From positions 62,001 through 126,000 of the IMG/VR virus record IMGVR_UViG_3300032287_002972: 64,000 bases of DNA; one strand, 5' to 3'. The notes beneath the pieces were generated by a model that was not told where the DNA came from, did no database searches, and worked only from the letters and a program-made list of their open reading frames with translations. Origin of the DNA: a virus. Both the position numbers and the translations under genes were made by a program. Of this stretch, positions 1 through 8,935 are shown piece by piece (position 1 is the first letter of the stretch; every line of letters starts with the position of its first letter).

Positions 1-1025
1 AATAGGTCTATCATTATTTCAACATCACCTGTGATGTTACTTGATGATTGTTCGTCGATTGGTTGTACTTTACCACCTTTACATTTCCACGTACCCTTTT
101 TCTGACCATTATTTGTTAAAACTTTTCCATCGGCGAAAAATAATACACCTTCAGGATATGTTGTGTTTTTAACTTTAACAACTAAACTACCTGATGATAA
201 TTTTTCAACCCTACCTTGTTTACTATCAAGTATCTTTTTTAAACATGGTGCCCATTCATTATTTGGGTCAATTGGTGGTGTTGTATCCATATCATCAGGT
301 ACAATATTATCTTGTTTAAAAAGATACCATAATAATAATGTACTAATACCTGCACCTGCAGCATAAGCTAACGCTTTTTTCCAATTTAAATCCTTTATTT
401 TTTCCCACCAATCCTTATTTGGTGGTGTTGGTTTTTGTGTCGGGATTGGTTTTTGTGTCGGGATTGGTTTTTTACCTTTATTTGCAAAATGTTTTCTAGC
501 TAATGATTTTGCCGATTGGTCAGAATATTTTAGAACCCCATTTGCGTCTTTTTCTTTTTTCAAAGTGTTAACTAAATCTACTTCAGTACCTATTGATTTA
601 TATTTATTTGTCCAAACACTATTTTGAACTAATTGGTCAGTTACTGCGTCAATTAATCTTTTACTAGCTTTGGGTGATTTAAGAATTGAAAGTTCAAAGG
701 CTTTTCTAATTTCTTTTATTTCTGTTGATACAAAAGTACCTAGTTTTGGGTCAACATATTTAAAATCGTTACCTACTAATTTGGCGAAATCATCAACATT
801 TTTAACACCTTTTGAAGGTAGAAAATTATTTCCGTATGTAAATCTTATATCGCCTTTAACGGTGTCAAATACTGGTTCGATTTCTTTAGCTGTTAATTTT
901 AGATTACTAAACCACTTTGATTCAGATATTAAAAAATTATCATTTTCATTTACTAACAATTTAGAATTTAAAGATTCAACAAGGTTAATGTATTTTCTTA
1001 TTTCGATAGAATTATTATTTTCCAT
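1..1025 (-). CDS. Putative internal virion protein, membrane segment, C terminus off the window
   Basis: Open reading frame entering from the left edge, starting at the ATG complementary to 1023-1025; about 341 residues are visible. The N terminus (IRKYINLVESLNSKLLVNEN) resembles the short amphipathic N-terminal peptides of many neighbouring proteins. A Pro/Thr/Lys linker with duplicated IPTQKP units lies near residues 182-203, followed by one hydrophobic, probably membrane-spanning segment (about 217-236) and a small domain with two Trp and two Cys. I do not recognise the family. A virion role is inferred only from the neighbours. Confidence 0.7.
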   Translation of the reverse strand, partial: MENNNSIEIRKYINLVESLNSKLLVNENDNFLISESKWFSNLKLTAKEIEPVFDTVKGDIRFTYGNNFLPSKGVKNVDDFAKLVGNDFKYVDPKLGTFVSTEIKEIRKAFELSILKSPKASKRLIDAVTDQLVQNSVWTNKYKSIGTEVDLVNTLKKEKDANGVLKYSDQSAKSLARKHFANKGKKPIPTQKPIPTQKPTPPNKDWWEKIKDLNWKKALAYAAGAGISTLLLWYLFKQDNIVPDDMDTTPPIDPNNEWAPCLKKILDSKQGRVEKLSSGSLVVKVKNTTYPEGVLFFADGKVLTNNGQKKGTWKCKGGKVQPIDEQSSSNITGDVEIMIDL

Positions 1026-1054
1026 TTTATTTTATTTTATTTATTTTATTTTTT

Positions 1055-2290
1055 TTATATTTCACTAGGATCATAATCAGGTTGAGTTTCTTTATTACTT
1101 AAAGCACTAATTAAACTATCTTGATATTTTTCTTGTTTATTTTTCCCATAAATACCAAGACCAGCGATTGGTACTACCGTATCTGCCGCCGCGGCTATTT
1201 TTGACCCACCACCAAGTTTTGTAGTTAATTTTCCAGGTGCAGATAAAACATTTAATCCACCTTTAAAAAATGAACTAATTAGATTGATTAGTTTATTTAA
1301 AACCGTTTTTAATCCACCCATAATACCTGATAAAAATTTATAAAACATTGGTGATTTTGTTTTCAAAAAAGACATTGCTTTTTGCATTAATCCAACAACT
1401 TTAGAAGAGGATGATTGTATATTTTTTAAAAACGCAGTTAATTTTTTTGAATTTTTTACTGCTTTAGATAAACCTTCAGATGTTTTACCATACTGATTAA
1501 TTAATCCTGTGATTATATTCTTAGAAACTTTAGCGGATGCACCTGCAATAACCAATCCTAAAATGTCGGTTGCAAAAAATAACAATCTCCATCCTGTTGA
1601 TAATTCTGGATCTTCGTAATCTCCTGTTATAAATTCATATACATCTAATGCAACAACAATTGCCCAAGGTAACATTTTAAAACCAACACCTACACCTGAA
1701 GCTATTAATATTGCGTCAAGTATTATACCAATGGGATGGTATAAAGCACCTCTAATTTTTCTAGCAACATAAAGTGCACCTTTTTTTAATAAATTAACTA
1801 TGTTTTTCCAATCTCCCTCTGAAATTGCTATCCCAAGTTTTTTTAATCCTTCCCAACCTGTTTTTAAAAAATCAGAAACACCTGAAACTGCTGTTGATAT
1901 TGTTTCTTTACCCCAATCTACAATACTTTTACCAATACCTTCTTCTAATATTTCTTTTAAATAAGGTTTTAATACACTCATATTTTGAGTAGATTCAGTA
2001 ATAACAAATGATTTTAAAGAATCTAAAACATTTTCTTTTATTTGTTTTGGTATATTAGTAGAGACTTCAAAAGAATGGGTTAAGAATAATTTAAAATTAT
2101 CAAAATTCTCCCAAATATTACCTATTTTAGTTTTATTTTTAATATCGTATAGTTCATCTAAAAAAATACAATATTTCTCATCTGGTGATAACCAATCAGT
2201 AATAACGATAGTTTCATTTTCATTTTTTACACCATATAATCCTAAAATTCTATTTTTTTCAGATTCTGATATTAAAAATTTATTATACAT
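1055..2290 (-). CDS. Putative virion-associated membrane protein with ESEK-type N-terminal peptide
   Basis: 411 residues. It begins MYNKFLISESEKNRILGLYG, close to the start of the transglutaminase-like protein at 27595-28083 and of the 40-residue protein at 3326-3448. The middle holds hydrophobic stretches (near 180-215 and 232-255) and the C-terminal half is Lys/Ser/Gly-rich with another hydrophobic patch (AAADTVVPIAGLGIYG). This composition suits a membrane-interacting or DNA-ejection protein, but no catalytic motif is visible. It ends 30 bases before the next minus-strand gene. Confidence 0.75.
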   Translation of the reverse strand: MYNKFLISESEKNRILGLYGVKNENETIVITDWLSPDEKYCIFLDELYDIKNKTKIGNIWENFDNFKLFLTHSFEVSTNIPKQIKENVLDSLKSFVITESTQNMSVLKPYLKEILEEGIGKSIVDWGKETISTAVSGVSDFLKTGWEGLKKLGIAISEGDWKNIVNLLKKGALYVARKIRGALYHPIGIILDAILIASGVGVGFKMLPWAIVVALDVYEFITGDYEDPELSTGWRLLFFATDILGLVIAGASAKVSKNIITGLINQYGKTSEGLSKAVKNSKKLTAFLKNIQSSSSKVVGLMQKAMSFLKTKSPMFYKFLSGIMGGLKTVLNKLINLISSFFKGGLNVLSAPGKLTTKLGGGSKIAAAADTVVPIAGLGIYGKNKQEKYQDSLISALSNKETQPDYDPSEI

Positions 2291-2294
2291 GATA

Positions 2295-2525
2295 TTATTT
2301 TAATTTATTTGCTTTATCCCTTTTTAATAATGAACCAACAATGTCTGACCATTTTGTTAACCCAATTTGATTTCCGGGTCCTCTAGTCACACCTGATTCC
2401 CATTTACCTACTTCTGGGTATCCTTGCCCACCTGAAGTAGGTGTGGTAGTACCAGCAGTAGCATCTTGTTCATCTATGTTTTTTATTAATCGTTTATATT
2501 GTTTTTCTGAGATTATTATTTTCAT
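2295..2525 (-). CDS. Small protein with ITESQ-type N-terminal peptide
   Basis: 76 residues: the shared terminal peptide (MKIIISEKQYKRLIKNIDEQ), a Thr/Gly/Ser linker, and a short C-terminal body (GYPEVGKWESGVTRGPGNQ). The terminal peptide ends in DEQ, a plausible T4-type prohead protease site. A TATTTATAA-like box lies just upstream. It starts 5 bases from the end of the next gene. Function unknown; a small packaged head protein is possible. Confidence 0.7.
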   Translation of the reverse strand: MKIIISEKQYKRLIKNIDEQDATAGTTTPTSGGQGYPEVGKWESGVTRGPGNQIGLTKWSDIVGSLLKRDKANKLK

Positions 2526-2572
2526 GTTTTTATAAATATTTTGAATTTATTAAATGTTTGTTTTATAAATAT

Positions 2573-2941
2573 TTACTCATCATAAATAGTATCATCTATC
2601 TTTGAAAACATTTTAATGTATTGTCCCGATTTGGCGTTTGCCTCATCTTCAATTTCACCACCGATATCTGGTGGTTTAACTTTTAATCTTCCATCTTCAT
2701 ATTGTTTATGGTGAACCATTTCATGTGCAATACTTCTCATGACATCAACCAAGAATCTATTTTTGATATTAATCCTAATTACTTTATTCTTTTTAGAATA
2801 ATCATAATTAGCGGTAGTTTTTAACTCACCTCTACCATTTTGTAAAACAATGGTTGGACATTTTTCCAATCCAAGTTCTTTTTTTACGAATTTTACAAAT
2901 TCGATAATTTTTTCCTTTTTTTTATCTTCCAAGAATTCCAT
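2573..2941 (-). CDS. SprT-like or similar HExxH zinc metallopeptidase domain protein
   Basis: 122 residues. HEMVH at residues 73-77 supplies the two zinc His ligands and catalytic Glu of an HExxH metallopeptidase. The downstream acidic segment (GGEIEDEANAKSGQYIK) could give the third ligand. The protein is little more than a minimal metallopeptidase fold. It lacks the shared ITESQ peptide, so it may act in the infected cell instead of being packaged. A TATTTATA-like box lies just upstream of the ATG. Confidence 0.7.
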   Translation of the reverse strand: MEFLEDKKKEKIIEFVKFVKKELGLEKCPTIVLQNGRGELKTTANYDYSKKNKVIRINIKNRFLVDVMRSIAHEMVHHKQYEDGRLKVKPPDIGGEIEDEANAKSGQYIKMFSKIDDTIYDE

Positions 2942-3002
2942 ATTATATAAATATATCCATTTAATATATACAACTTAATAACTTTTAATTATAATTATTT
3001 AT

Positions 3003-3329
3003 ATGATGAATTGGTACGATATTCAATATCTTTATTCTAATGCAATGGAATTATTTTCTTCAACAATGTTTCCCAACGTTGGTGTTCCATCTATTTCTGT
3101 GCTTGAATTTTATGATATAAAAAAACTATATAGTTTTTTTGATAAACAAGGAATATATCTCACTATTGAAATGTACACAAAAAATAATTGGAGTTATACT
3201 ATTTCATTAGAAAATGAAAAAATAATAATAACTTCCAAAGAATCTAAAAACGAAAGAGAAGAGATTGAATATGACGGGTTTGAAGAATGTTTTAAATTAT
3301 TAAATAAAAAATTAATAGAAAAAAAATGA
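3003..3329 (+). CDS. Hypothetical protein
   Basis: 108 residues, not recognised. It is mixed alpha/beta with a charged C terminus and no signal or membrane segment. Its stop overlaps the start of a 40-residue gene by ATGA, so the two are probably co-translated. It sits alone on the plus strand between minus-strand genes. The start could be either of two adjacent ATG codons. Confidence 0.6.
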   Translation: MMNWYDIQYLYSNAMELFSSTMFPNVGVPSISVLEFYDIKKLYSFFDKQGIYLTIEMYTKNNWSYTISLENEKIIITSKESKNEREEIEYDGFEECFKLLNKKLIEKK

Positions 3330-3448
3330 ATACACTAGAAATGTCTGAAGAAGAAAAAAATAGAATTCTTCAAAAACACAAAAACGCAATTAAAAAAGAA
3401 AATGTAAAAAAAGAAACATTAAATAAAGGTTTACAAAAACCTAAGTAA
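3326..3448 (+). CDS. 40-residue protein resembling the ESEK terminal peptide
   Basis: Short ORF coupled by ATGA to the preceding gene. The product begins MNTLEMSEEEKNRILQKHKN, matching the N-terminal peptides at 1055-2290 (SESEKNRILGLYG) and 27595-28083 (TESEKREILELHKKHG). It is almost nothing but that peptide plus a Lys-rich tail. It may be a stand-alone docking peptide or a remnant of a larger protein. Confidence 0.5.
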   Translation: MNTLEMSEEEKNRILQKHKNAIKKENVKKETLNKGLQKPK

Positions 3449-3462
3449 TGTATTATTTTTTA

Positions 3463-4554
3463 TTACTTATATGAATTAATTTCGTCCTTTACTTTTTTTA
3501 ATGCAGATGCAATTACTTGATGCATGTCATAGTATTTGTATTCTGCTAATCTACCTCCAAAAATTATATTTTTTTCTTTTAACATTAATTTTTTATATTG
3601 GTCGTATTTTAAATTATTACTGACGTTGTTAATTGGGTAATATGGATCACCTTCTGTTCTTGGGTATTCTTTTGTTATTAGGGTATTTTTTTGTGTGCCA
3701 AATTCAAAATGTTTATGTTCAATAATTCTCGTGTATTCTGTTTCAATGTCAGTGAAATTAATAACAGCATTCCCTTGATAATCTTTTAAATCTATTATTT
3801 CAGATTTAAATTCTAAACTTCGATATTCCAACGAACCAAATCTAAAATTATAGAGTCTATCTATAGGCCCAGTGTACACTATTTTATTTGTTTGAGAATC
3901 CCAATATTCTTTATTTTGAAAATAATCGACATTTAATCTAACATCAATACCGTTTAGAAGTTTTTCAAATATTTGTGTATACCCACCAATTGGTATCCCT
4001 TGATACTTATCAAAAAAATAATTGTCATCATAATTTAACCTGATTGGTAACCTTTTTATAATACTAGTTGGTAATAGTTTTGGTTCCATACCCCATTGTT
4101 TTGTTGTATATCCCTTAATGAAAATTTCATATATTTCTTTACCCACTTGTGATAATACCCAATCTTCTAAATTTTTTGGAAACGGTATATCGTATTTTAC
4201 ATTATTTAAAATATCTGTTGCCTTTTCTGGTGTTGTTGTACCATATATTTGATAGAGTGTCATTAAATTAATTGGAAAAGAATAAATCATACCCTTGTAA
4301 TTAACTTTAGGTCTATTAACATAATGATTGAATTTACAATATTTGTTTATATATTCCCAAACACCATTATCAGATGTATGAAATATATGTGCACCGTACT
4401 TATGTGTATTTATATCTTCAATTTTTTCTGTGTAACAGTTACCACCAATATGTGATCTTTTATCTATAACCAAACATTTATATCCGTTATCTGTTAATTC
4501 TCTTGCGAAAATTGAACCAAATAAACCTGAACCTATTATTAGATAATCATACAT
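3463..4554 (-). CDS. glf: UDP-galactopyranose mutase
   Basis: 363 residues, close to the usual bacterial length. It shows the N-terminal FAD-binding GxGxxG fold (YLIIGSGLFGSIFARE, residues 4-19), IDKRSHIGGNCY, and the Glf signature GAHIFHT near residue 55. The enzyme interconverts UDP-galactopyranose and UDP-galactofuranose in the cytoplasm. It overlaps the methyltransferase gene by one base and is followed upstream by two glycosyltransferases, forming a four-gene glycan cluster. The likely role is galactofuranose supply for glycosylating virion proteins or altering the host surface; the target is inferred. Confidence 0.93.
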   Translation of the reverse strand: MYDYLIIGSGLFGSIFARELTDNGYKCLVIDKRSHIGGNCYTEKIEDINTHKYGAHIFHTSDNGVWEYINKYCKFNHYVNRPKVNYKGMIYSFPINLMTLYQIYGTTTPEKATDILNNVKYDIPFPKNLEDWVLSQVGKEIYEIFIKGYTTKQWGMEPKLLPTSIIKRLPIRLNYDDNYFFDKYQGIPIGGYTQIFEKLLNGIDVRLNVDYFQNKEYWDSQTNKIVYTGPIDRLYNFRFGSLEYRSLEFKSEIIDLKDYQGNAVINFTDIETEYTRIIEHKHFEFGTQKNTLITKEYPRTEGDPYYPINNVSNNLKYDQYKKLMLKEKNIIFGGRLAEYKYYDMHQVIASALKKVKDEINSYK

Positions 4555-5210
4555 TATAATACAATTAACCCTATCCCTAAATAACTTCCAACAACACTAT
4601 TATATTGTTCTGTAAATTCGTAATATTGGTAATTACTTTTTATTTCGTTCCAAAATTGACCTACACCAGGACAAACAACATTAGTAATATCATGAAATAC
4701 AATATATTTTGGATTAAATTGTTTTGCAATTTCTAAATCATTTTTCACGGCATTATATGAATGCTCAGCATCTATTAATATTAAATCAATTTGTTCACGA
4801 ATATTGTTTTTATTTAAATTAGAACTATATTCTTGTATATAATCAAAATCAGAATAATTTTTATATTCATTTAATATATCACAAATAGGAATTAAATCAC
4901 ATGCATATGACTTAATATTCTTGTTTTTTAATTTTAATACTTCGTTAGTAATAATAAAAGTACCACCCCACCTACATCCTATTTCTAAATAGGATTTAAT
5001 ATCATATTTAGAAAGTTGTTTTAGGTATTTACTAAATTGATTTGGATATTGCCAAAATTTAATACCTTTACCATAATATTCTGAAAGTTCTGTGGGCATT
5101 TCATGAAGATTTTCATCATTCATCCCTAAACTAGGTAAAAATATTTCTAAATCATTTTCTGATATTGAATCTATGTTTAATGATCTTATTAATTTTATTT
5201 CTTTTTCCAT
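4554..5210 (-). CDS. Class I SAM-dependent methyltransferase (Methyltransf_24/CmcI-like)
   Basis: 218 residues. Motif I is SYLEIGCRWGGTF, and LILIDAEHSYNAVKND matches the acidic/His strand-4 region of Methyltransf_24 and cephalosporin-hydroxylase-like enzymes. HDITNVVCPGVGQFW follows. Such proteins in polysaccharide clusters usually methylate sugars or glycan-linked acceptors. The overlap with glf and one-base gap to the GT25-like gene support one operon. The substrate is unknown. Confidence 0.75.
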   Translation of the reverse strand: MEKEIKLIRSLNIDSISENDLEIFLPSLGMNDENLHEMPTELSEYYGKGIKFWQYPNQFSKYLKQLSKYDIKSYLEIGCRWGGTFIITNEVLKLKNKNIKSYACDLIPICDILNEYKNYSDFDYIQEYSSNLNKNNIREQIDLILIDAEHSYNAVKNDLEIAKQFNPKYIVFHDITNVVCPGVGQFWNEIKSNYQYYEFTEQYNSVVGSYLGIGLIVL

Positions 5211-5852
5211 TTAAAAATGATTTGTTACAGGTCTAGAATAGACATTAGTAAAGATGTTATCATAACCAATAAAACCTCCGATATTATCACTTACACTATC
5301 TATTTGAGAAACCATTAAGGGATATCCACCTAATTTACTGAATCTTTGTTGGTTAATCCACGCGTCTATTGGTGGGTCTATTTCAGGATTATATTCTAAC
5401 ATTTTATCATATGACCTCGATGGGATAATATATGCATGAACACAGTAACAACCATGTATACGTAATAAATTTTCATCAATTAAATTTAATGGATTTTCAA
5501 ATATGTTAGCATTAACATAATATATGTCCCAATCGGTCCTTTTAAATAAACTTTTTAACGAGTTTTCAAACAAGTGAAATGTATCGTCCTTAAAGAATAT
5601 ATCGTCTTCTAAAATTAGAATATTATCTAAATTTTTGTCTTTAGCATATTGTATTAAATTACGGTGTGATGTACCACTTGCTTTAACACAATTTTCGGGT
5701 GTTCTTTGTTCTGCTTTAACTGCACTATATCTTTGTACAAAATCTTCAATACCATATTTGGATAATTCTTTATCCATATGTTCTTTTCTATCTGTACGAT
5801 CATCTAAATTTATGTACCAAGATTCGCTCACATAATTTTTTAAAAAATTCAT
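5211..5852 (-). CDS. Glycosyltransferase family 25-like protein
   Basis: 213 residues. WYINLDDRTDRKEHM at the N terminus, GTSHRNLIQYAK and ILILEDDIFF are the characteristic order of GT25 (LPS/collagen beta-galactosyltransferase-type) enzymes, the last holding the acidic metal/nucleotide-sugar motif. Length fits a single GT-A domain. It lies between the methyltransferase and a larger glycosyltransferase in one minus-strand operon. Donor and acceptor are unknown; given glf upstream, a galactose or galactofuranose donor is plausible but unproven. Confidence 0.8.
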   Translation of the reverse strand: MNFLKNYVSESWYINLDDRTDRKEHMDKELSKYGIEDFVQRYSAVKAEQRTPENCVKASGTSHRNLIQYAKDKNLDNILILEDDIFFKDDTFHLFENSLKSLFKRTDWDIYYVNANIFENPLNLIDENLLRIHGCYCVHAYIIPSRSYDKMLEYNPEIDPPIDAWINQQRFSKLGGYPLMVSQIDSVSDNIGGFIGYDNIFTNVYSRPVTNHF

Positions 5853-5856
5853 AATC

Positions 5857-7092
5857 TTAAATTTTAAAATATGATGGTGTTACCCATTCTGATTTATTTG
5901 AAAACGGCCATATCAATAATTGAGTAGGATGTTGTCTATTTTTTGATCTATCAAATTTAAATTTTTTAGAAACTATTTTACCTTCAAATAGGTCTCTATT
6001 TTCATTAAATAAAATATCTTCTCTATGTATTGCAATACCATTTTGGTCTAATACAATCATTGCCCAAAATCTTATATCGTCAACTTTTTCTATTTCGTTA
6101 AAATTCCATGATATAATATCATCGAATGTTATTTGTTCATTATCCCACCCTTCTTCAGAATTTGAACAAGGTGGTTCTTTCCCTATTTCTGTTTCTTTAT
6201 GTACGATACAATTAACAAAATCTATACCTGAATAATTTTTAAAATCTTCTAAAGTTCTTTCACTACCTAGTCCATAAATACCTAAATTGTAGTTATCGTT
6301 TCTTTCAAGTAAACAATCTAATCTATCGTGTGCAATTTTATTATATTTTGACCAATTTTTATCATCATCCCAGTGTTTAATATTTCCTAACCTTTGATAA
6401 AAATGATAAACAATAACTCTATGTGAATTATATATATTATATCCATTTGTAAAATATCTAACGGCCATTGATGTTTCTTCACCTGAAAAATAAAGGTCAG
6501 GGTCATATGGTACTATTTTATTTATTTCGCCCAATCCAAATATAAATCCCGCTGAAATATGGACACCTTTAACCGGTAATTCCTTTAATTCCCAATTTTC
6601 CATATTCATTGGTCTACTTAATGGATATTTATGGTCAAACCTATATACGTTACAAATTTGAGGAACATTATACCACTCAATTTCTGGGGTATCTGGACTA
6701 AAATTTGGGGGATATCCGGTAATTATTGCTTTATCATCTTTTAACGATTCCCATATCTCAATTATCCTTTCATCCCAATTTTTAATAAACCTCATATGAG
6801 AGTCTATTTGAAGAGTAAAATATTCATCAGACCATTCTAATTGAGTCTTGTTTCTAGCCCAACAAGCACCTTTAGATTCTATATAATCTATATCTATAAT
6901 TTTAAATCTTTCATCATTTTTAAATTCATCCAAATTATCCCATTCATCCTCTTTTGAATGTTGCCAACATATCACTAAAACTAAATTTTCAGGATATTTA
7001 GCCTTTTCTAAACAATCTTTTATTGTGGGTATTAATTGAGGATCTCTATATGATGCAATTTGTATAAAAATCTTATTATTATTTATCATCAT
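5857..7092 (-). CDS. GlcNAc-transferase-like glycosyltransferase (Skp1-type GT-A)
   Basis: 411 residues. IFIQIASYRDPQLIPTI at the start, KGACWARN, the metal-binding triad region IDSHMRF, SAGFIFG and FSGEETSMAVR are the ordered motifs of the GlcNAc (UDP-GlcNAc:hydroxyproline-type) glycosyltransferase family. About 120 C-terminal residues form an extra beta-rich domain (WNFNEIEKVDDIRFWAMIVL). It is the first gene of the glycan operon. The role is probably sugar transfer to a phage structural protein or a host surface polymer. Confidence 0.85.
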   Translation of the reverse strand: MMINNNKIFIQIASYRDPQLIPTIKDCLEKAKYPENLVLVICWQHSKEDEWDNLDEFKNDERFKIIDIDYIESKGACWARNKTQLEWSDEYFTLQIDSHMRFIKNWDERIIEIWESLKDDKAIITGYPPNFSPDTPEIEWYNVPQICNVYRFDHKYPLSRPMNMENWELKELPVKGVHISAGFIFGLGEINKIVPYDPDLYFSGEETSMAVRYFTNGYNIYNSHRVIVYHFYQRLGNIKHWDDDKNWSKYNKIAHDRLDCLLERNDNYNLGIYGLGSERTLEDFKNYSGIDFVNCIVHKETEIGKEPPCSNSEEGWDNEQITFDDIISWNFNEIEKVDDIRFWAMIVLDQNGIAIHREDILFNENRDLFEGKIVSKKFKFDRSKNRQHPTQLLIWPFSNKSEWVTPSYFKI

Positions 7093-7167
7093 TTTTATCT
7101 AAAAATATTATTTTTAAATTAAATAGTAAAGTTTTATTTTTTTTTCTTATATTGCATAAAAAAAGAC

Positions 7168-7512
7168 ATGAATAAAAATTACCAACCAATTGTTGTAGAT
7201 AATGCAACTAAAATGTTTAAAGTTTTAGAAGAAGAAAACTTTTTTTCTGAATTCCAAATTGAAAATAGAGAATTTGTTTTCGAATATTTTTGTGATTTTT
7301 TCACCGAAAAATTCATTAATGGTGAATATGATAATACTAACATAGACATTTCAAATGATGAAATGGAAAGATGTTTATTAGATATCACAATAAAAGATAC
7401 GTTACATACATTAACCAAAGAAGGTATTGTAGATATGATTGAAGACGAAAATAATGACGAACAATTTTTTTTAACTGATTTAGGAAAAAATATAGTTAAA
7501 AAAATAAATTAA
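7168..7512 (+). CDS. Hypothetical winged-helix-like protein
   Basis: 114 residues, helical, with a C-terminal part (TIKDTLHTLTKEGIVDMIED...FFLTDLGKNIVKK) that reads like a winged-helix recognition helix and wing, as in small regulators. There is no firm family match. It lies alone on the plus strand and its 3' end overlaps the 3' end of the flavodoxin-like gene by four bases. It could be a transcriptional regulator. Confidence 0.55.
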   Translation: MNKNYQPIVVDNATKMFKVLEEENFFSEFQIENREFVFEYFCDFFTEKFINGEYDNTNIDISNDEMERCLLDITIKDTLHTLTKEGIVDMIEDENNDEQFFLTDLGKNIVKKIN

Positions 7513-8264
7513 AGTTCAAAAGTTTTATTAAAATCATTTCCTGATTTTTTGTAACTTTCTTTTGATTCATCATTAGAATTTTCAGTGTATTGCCAATTCC
7601 ATGAAAGTTCTTCCTTTAAATCAAACCCAAAAAAAGTTAACACATTTTTTTGAATATCTATAACATTTTTACCATTCCAATTTTGACCTATAGCAATAAT
7701 TCCACATGAAATGTCTTTTAAAAGATTTGACTCGTTTAATGTTGAGTGTCTGTTCTCCAACCATGTTAATCTTTCAATAAGATTTTGATAAATAGCGTTC
7801 ATTTGACCCCATCTTATAGAACCAAAAAATAAAACAGTGTCACTTTCAAATAACACTTTTGTTACTTTCCATAATTCATCATCAGGATTATTGATGTTTC
7901 TCCAACATCTATGATGTCCTGTTGGATTTTTATCTTTATCATCTAATGATGCTTTTTTAAGTCCACATTCATTTCCTTTCATATGTGATACATTAGCCTC
8001 ACAAGTATAGATTTTTAATTCAGGTATTTCTATTAAAGTAACTTTATTTTTACCTAAATATGATTGGATGGCTTTAGCTAATCTTGTCGACTTAGGTTCT
8101 TCTTTTAATTCTTTAGACGCCCAACCACCTCTATTTGAGGTTGTTAAAAATAAAATCTTTTCTTTTTTTTCTAAAAATTTTATTGTTTCAATTAATTTTT
8201 TATAATGAGGGTCATTTTTTTTTAATGTTGGATCAATCTCTTCAAATAAATGTGAAAGTTTCAT
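7509..8264 (-). CDS. Flavodoxin-fold NAD(P)H-dependent FMN reductase-like protein
   Basis: 251 residues. After a T4-type N-terminal peptide (MKLSHLFEEIDP) comes ILFLTTSNRGGWASKELKEEPKS (flavin phosphate loop), a Cys-containing middle region (YTCEAN, NECG) and VLFFGSIRWGQMNAIYQNLIERL, the pattern of NADPH-dependent FMN reductases and multimeric flavodoxins. The C terminus is charged. The peptide suggests packaging or virion association; a redox role after injection would be unusual and is only a hypothesis. It overlaps the coiled-coil gene by one base. Confidence 0.7.
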   Translation of the reverse strand: MKLSHLFEEIDPTLKKNDPHYKKLIETIKFLEKKEKILFLTTSNRGGWASKELKEEPKSTRLAKAIQSYLGKNKVTLIEIPELKIYTCEANVSHMKGNECGLKKASLDDKDKNPTGHHRCWRNINNPDDELWKVTKVLFESDTVLFFGSIRWGQMNAIYQNLIERLTWLENRHSTLNESNLLKDISCGIIAIGQNWNGKNVIDIQKNVLTFFGFDLKEELSWNWQYTENSNDESKESYKKSGNDFNKTFEL

Positions 8265-8593
8265 TATTTTTTATTTTTTTCGTCAATTTGACTTGAACTA
8301 TGTGACATTTTTTTATGTTCTCTAATTTTATTCTTTAATTGTTTAATTAAATTGTGAGTTTTAATTAAATTTTCTGAGATATTTTTAACCCTACCAACAG
8401 ATAAAGTTTTTAACCCTTCGGGCATCGCATCGTCAACTTTCCTAAGTTCTTTTATTGTTTCAACAAGTTGATTTTCGAATTCTTCTATTTTAAACTGTAT
8501 TTTATTATACTCTTCTCTACGAATTTTTTTAGTTTCTTCAAAAAGTATTTCTTTAATTTTATTTCTTACTAATGATTCATCAATATTTTGCAT
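8264..8593 (-). CDS. Coiled-coil protein with amphipathic N terminus
   Basis: 109 residues, almost entirely helical and highly charged, with heptad-like stretches (FKIEEFENQLVETIKELRKV and ISENLIKTHNLIKQLKNKIR). The N terminus (MQNIDESLVRNKIKEILFEE) resembles the terminal peptides nearby. It is coupled by overlap to the flavodoxin-like gene. Family not recognised; a structural or scaffolding role is possible. Confidence 0.65.
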   Translation of the reverse strand: MQNIDESLVRNKIKEILFEETKKIRREEYNKIQFKIEEFENQLVETIKELRKVDDAMPEGLKTLSVGRVKNISENLIKTHNLIKQLKNKIREHKKMSHSSSQIDEKNKK

Positions 8594-8628
8594 AAAAATA
8601 TAATTTAATATTTTAATTTATTTATAAA

Positions 8629-8859
8629 TTATACAGTAAACAATTTATCTTCTTCTTTAGATAATTCACCATCTCTTTTCATTCCTTCTTTAATATAAGT
8701 CCTGATGAGTTTTGATACGGTCATATTTTTTTGAACAGCAATTTTTTCAATTTCTCTAAAGTATGCTGGCATTACTCTAAATGACAACATTTGAACCAAT
8801 TGTTTAGATTTTGGTGTATTTGGAATGATACTAGTTTCGTTAAAATCTTTTAAATTCAT
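8629..8859 (-). CDS. Ribbon-helix-helix DNA-binding protein
   Basis: The ATG at 8857-8859 is chosen because the upstream extension reads through a promoter region and looks non-coding. The 76-residue product carries a CopG/Arc-type ribbon-helix-helix: strand LVQMLSFRVMP, then helices YFREIEKIAVQKN and TVSKLIRTYIKEGMK. It faces the divergent Nmad1 gene across a 76-base intergenic region, a common layout for an autorepressor. Targets are unknown. Confidence 0.75.
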   Translation of the reverse strand: MNLKDFNETSIIPNTPKSKQLVQMLSFRVMPAYFREIEKIAVQKNMTVSKLIRTYIKEGMKRDGELSKEEDKLFTV

Positions 8860-8883
8860 TTTATTAATATTTTTATATAAATA

Positions 8884-8915
8884 TTTGTTAATATACAAAT
8901 ATTTTCGTACTTTTG
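8884..8915 (+). promoter_or_regulatory. Host-type promoter of the Nmad1 gene
   Basis: TTTG at 8884-8887, 20 bases, then TACTTTTG at 8908-8915. It fits the Bacteroidota -33/-7 pattern and is one of few such promoters in the left block. It overlaps the upstream region of the divergent ribbon-helix-helix gene. Confidence 0.6.
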
Positions 8916-8935
8916 ATATATAAAAAAATATATTT

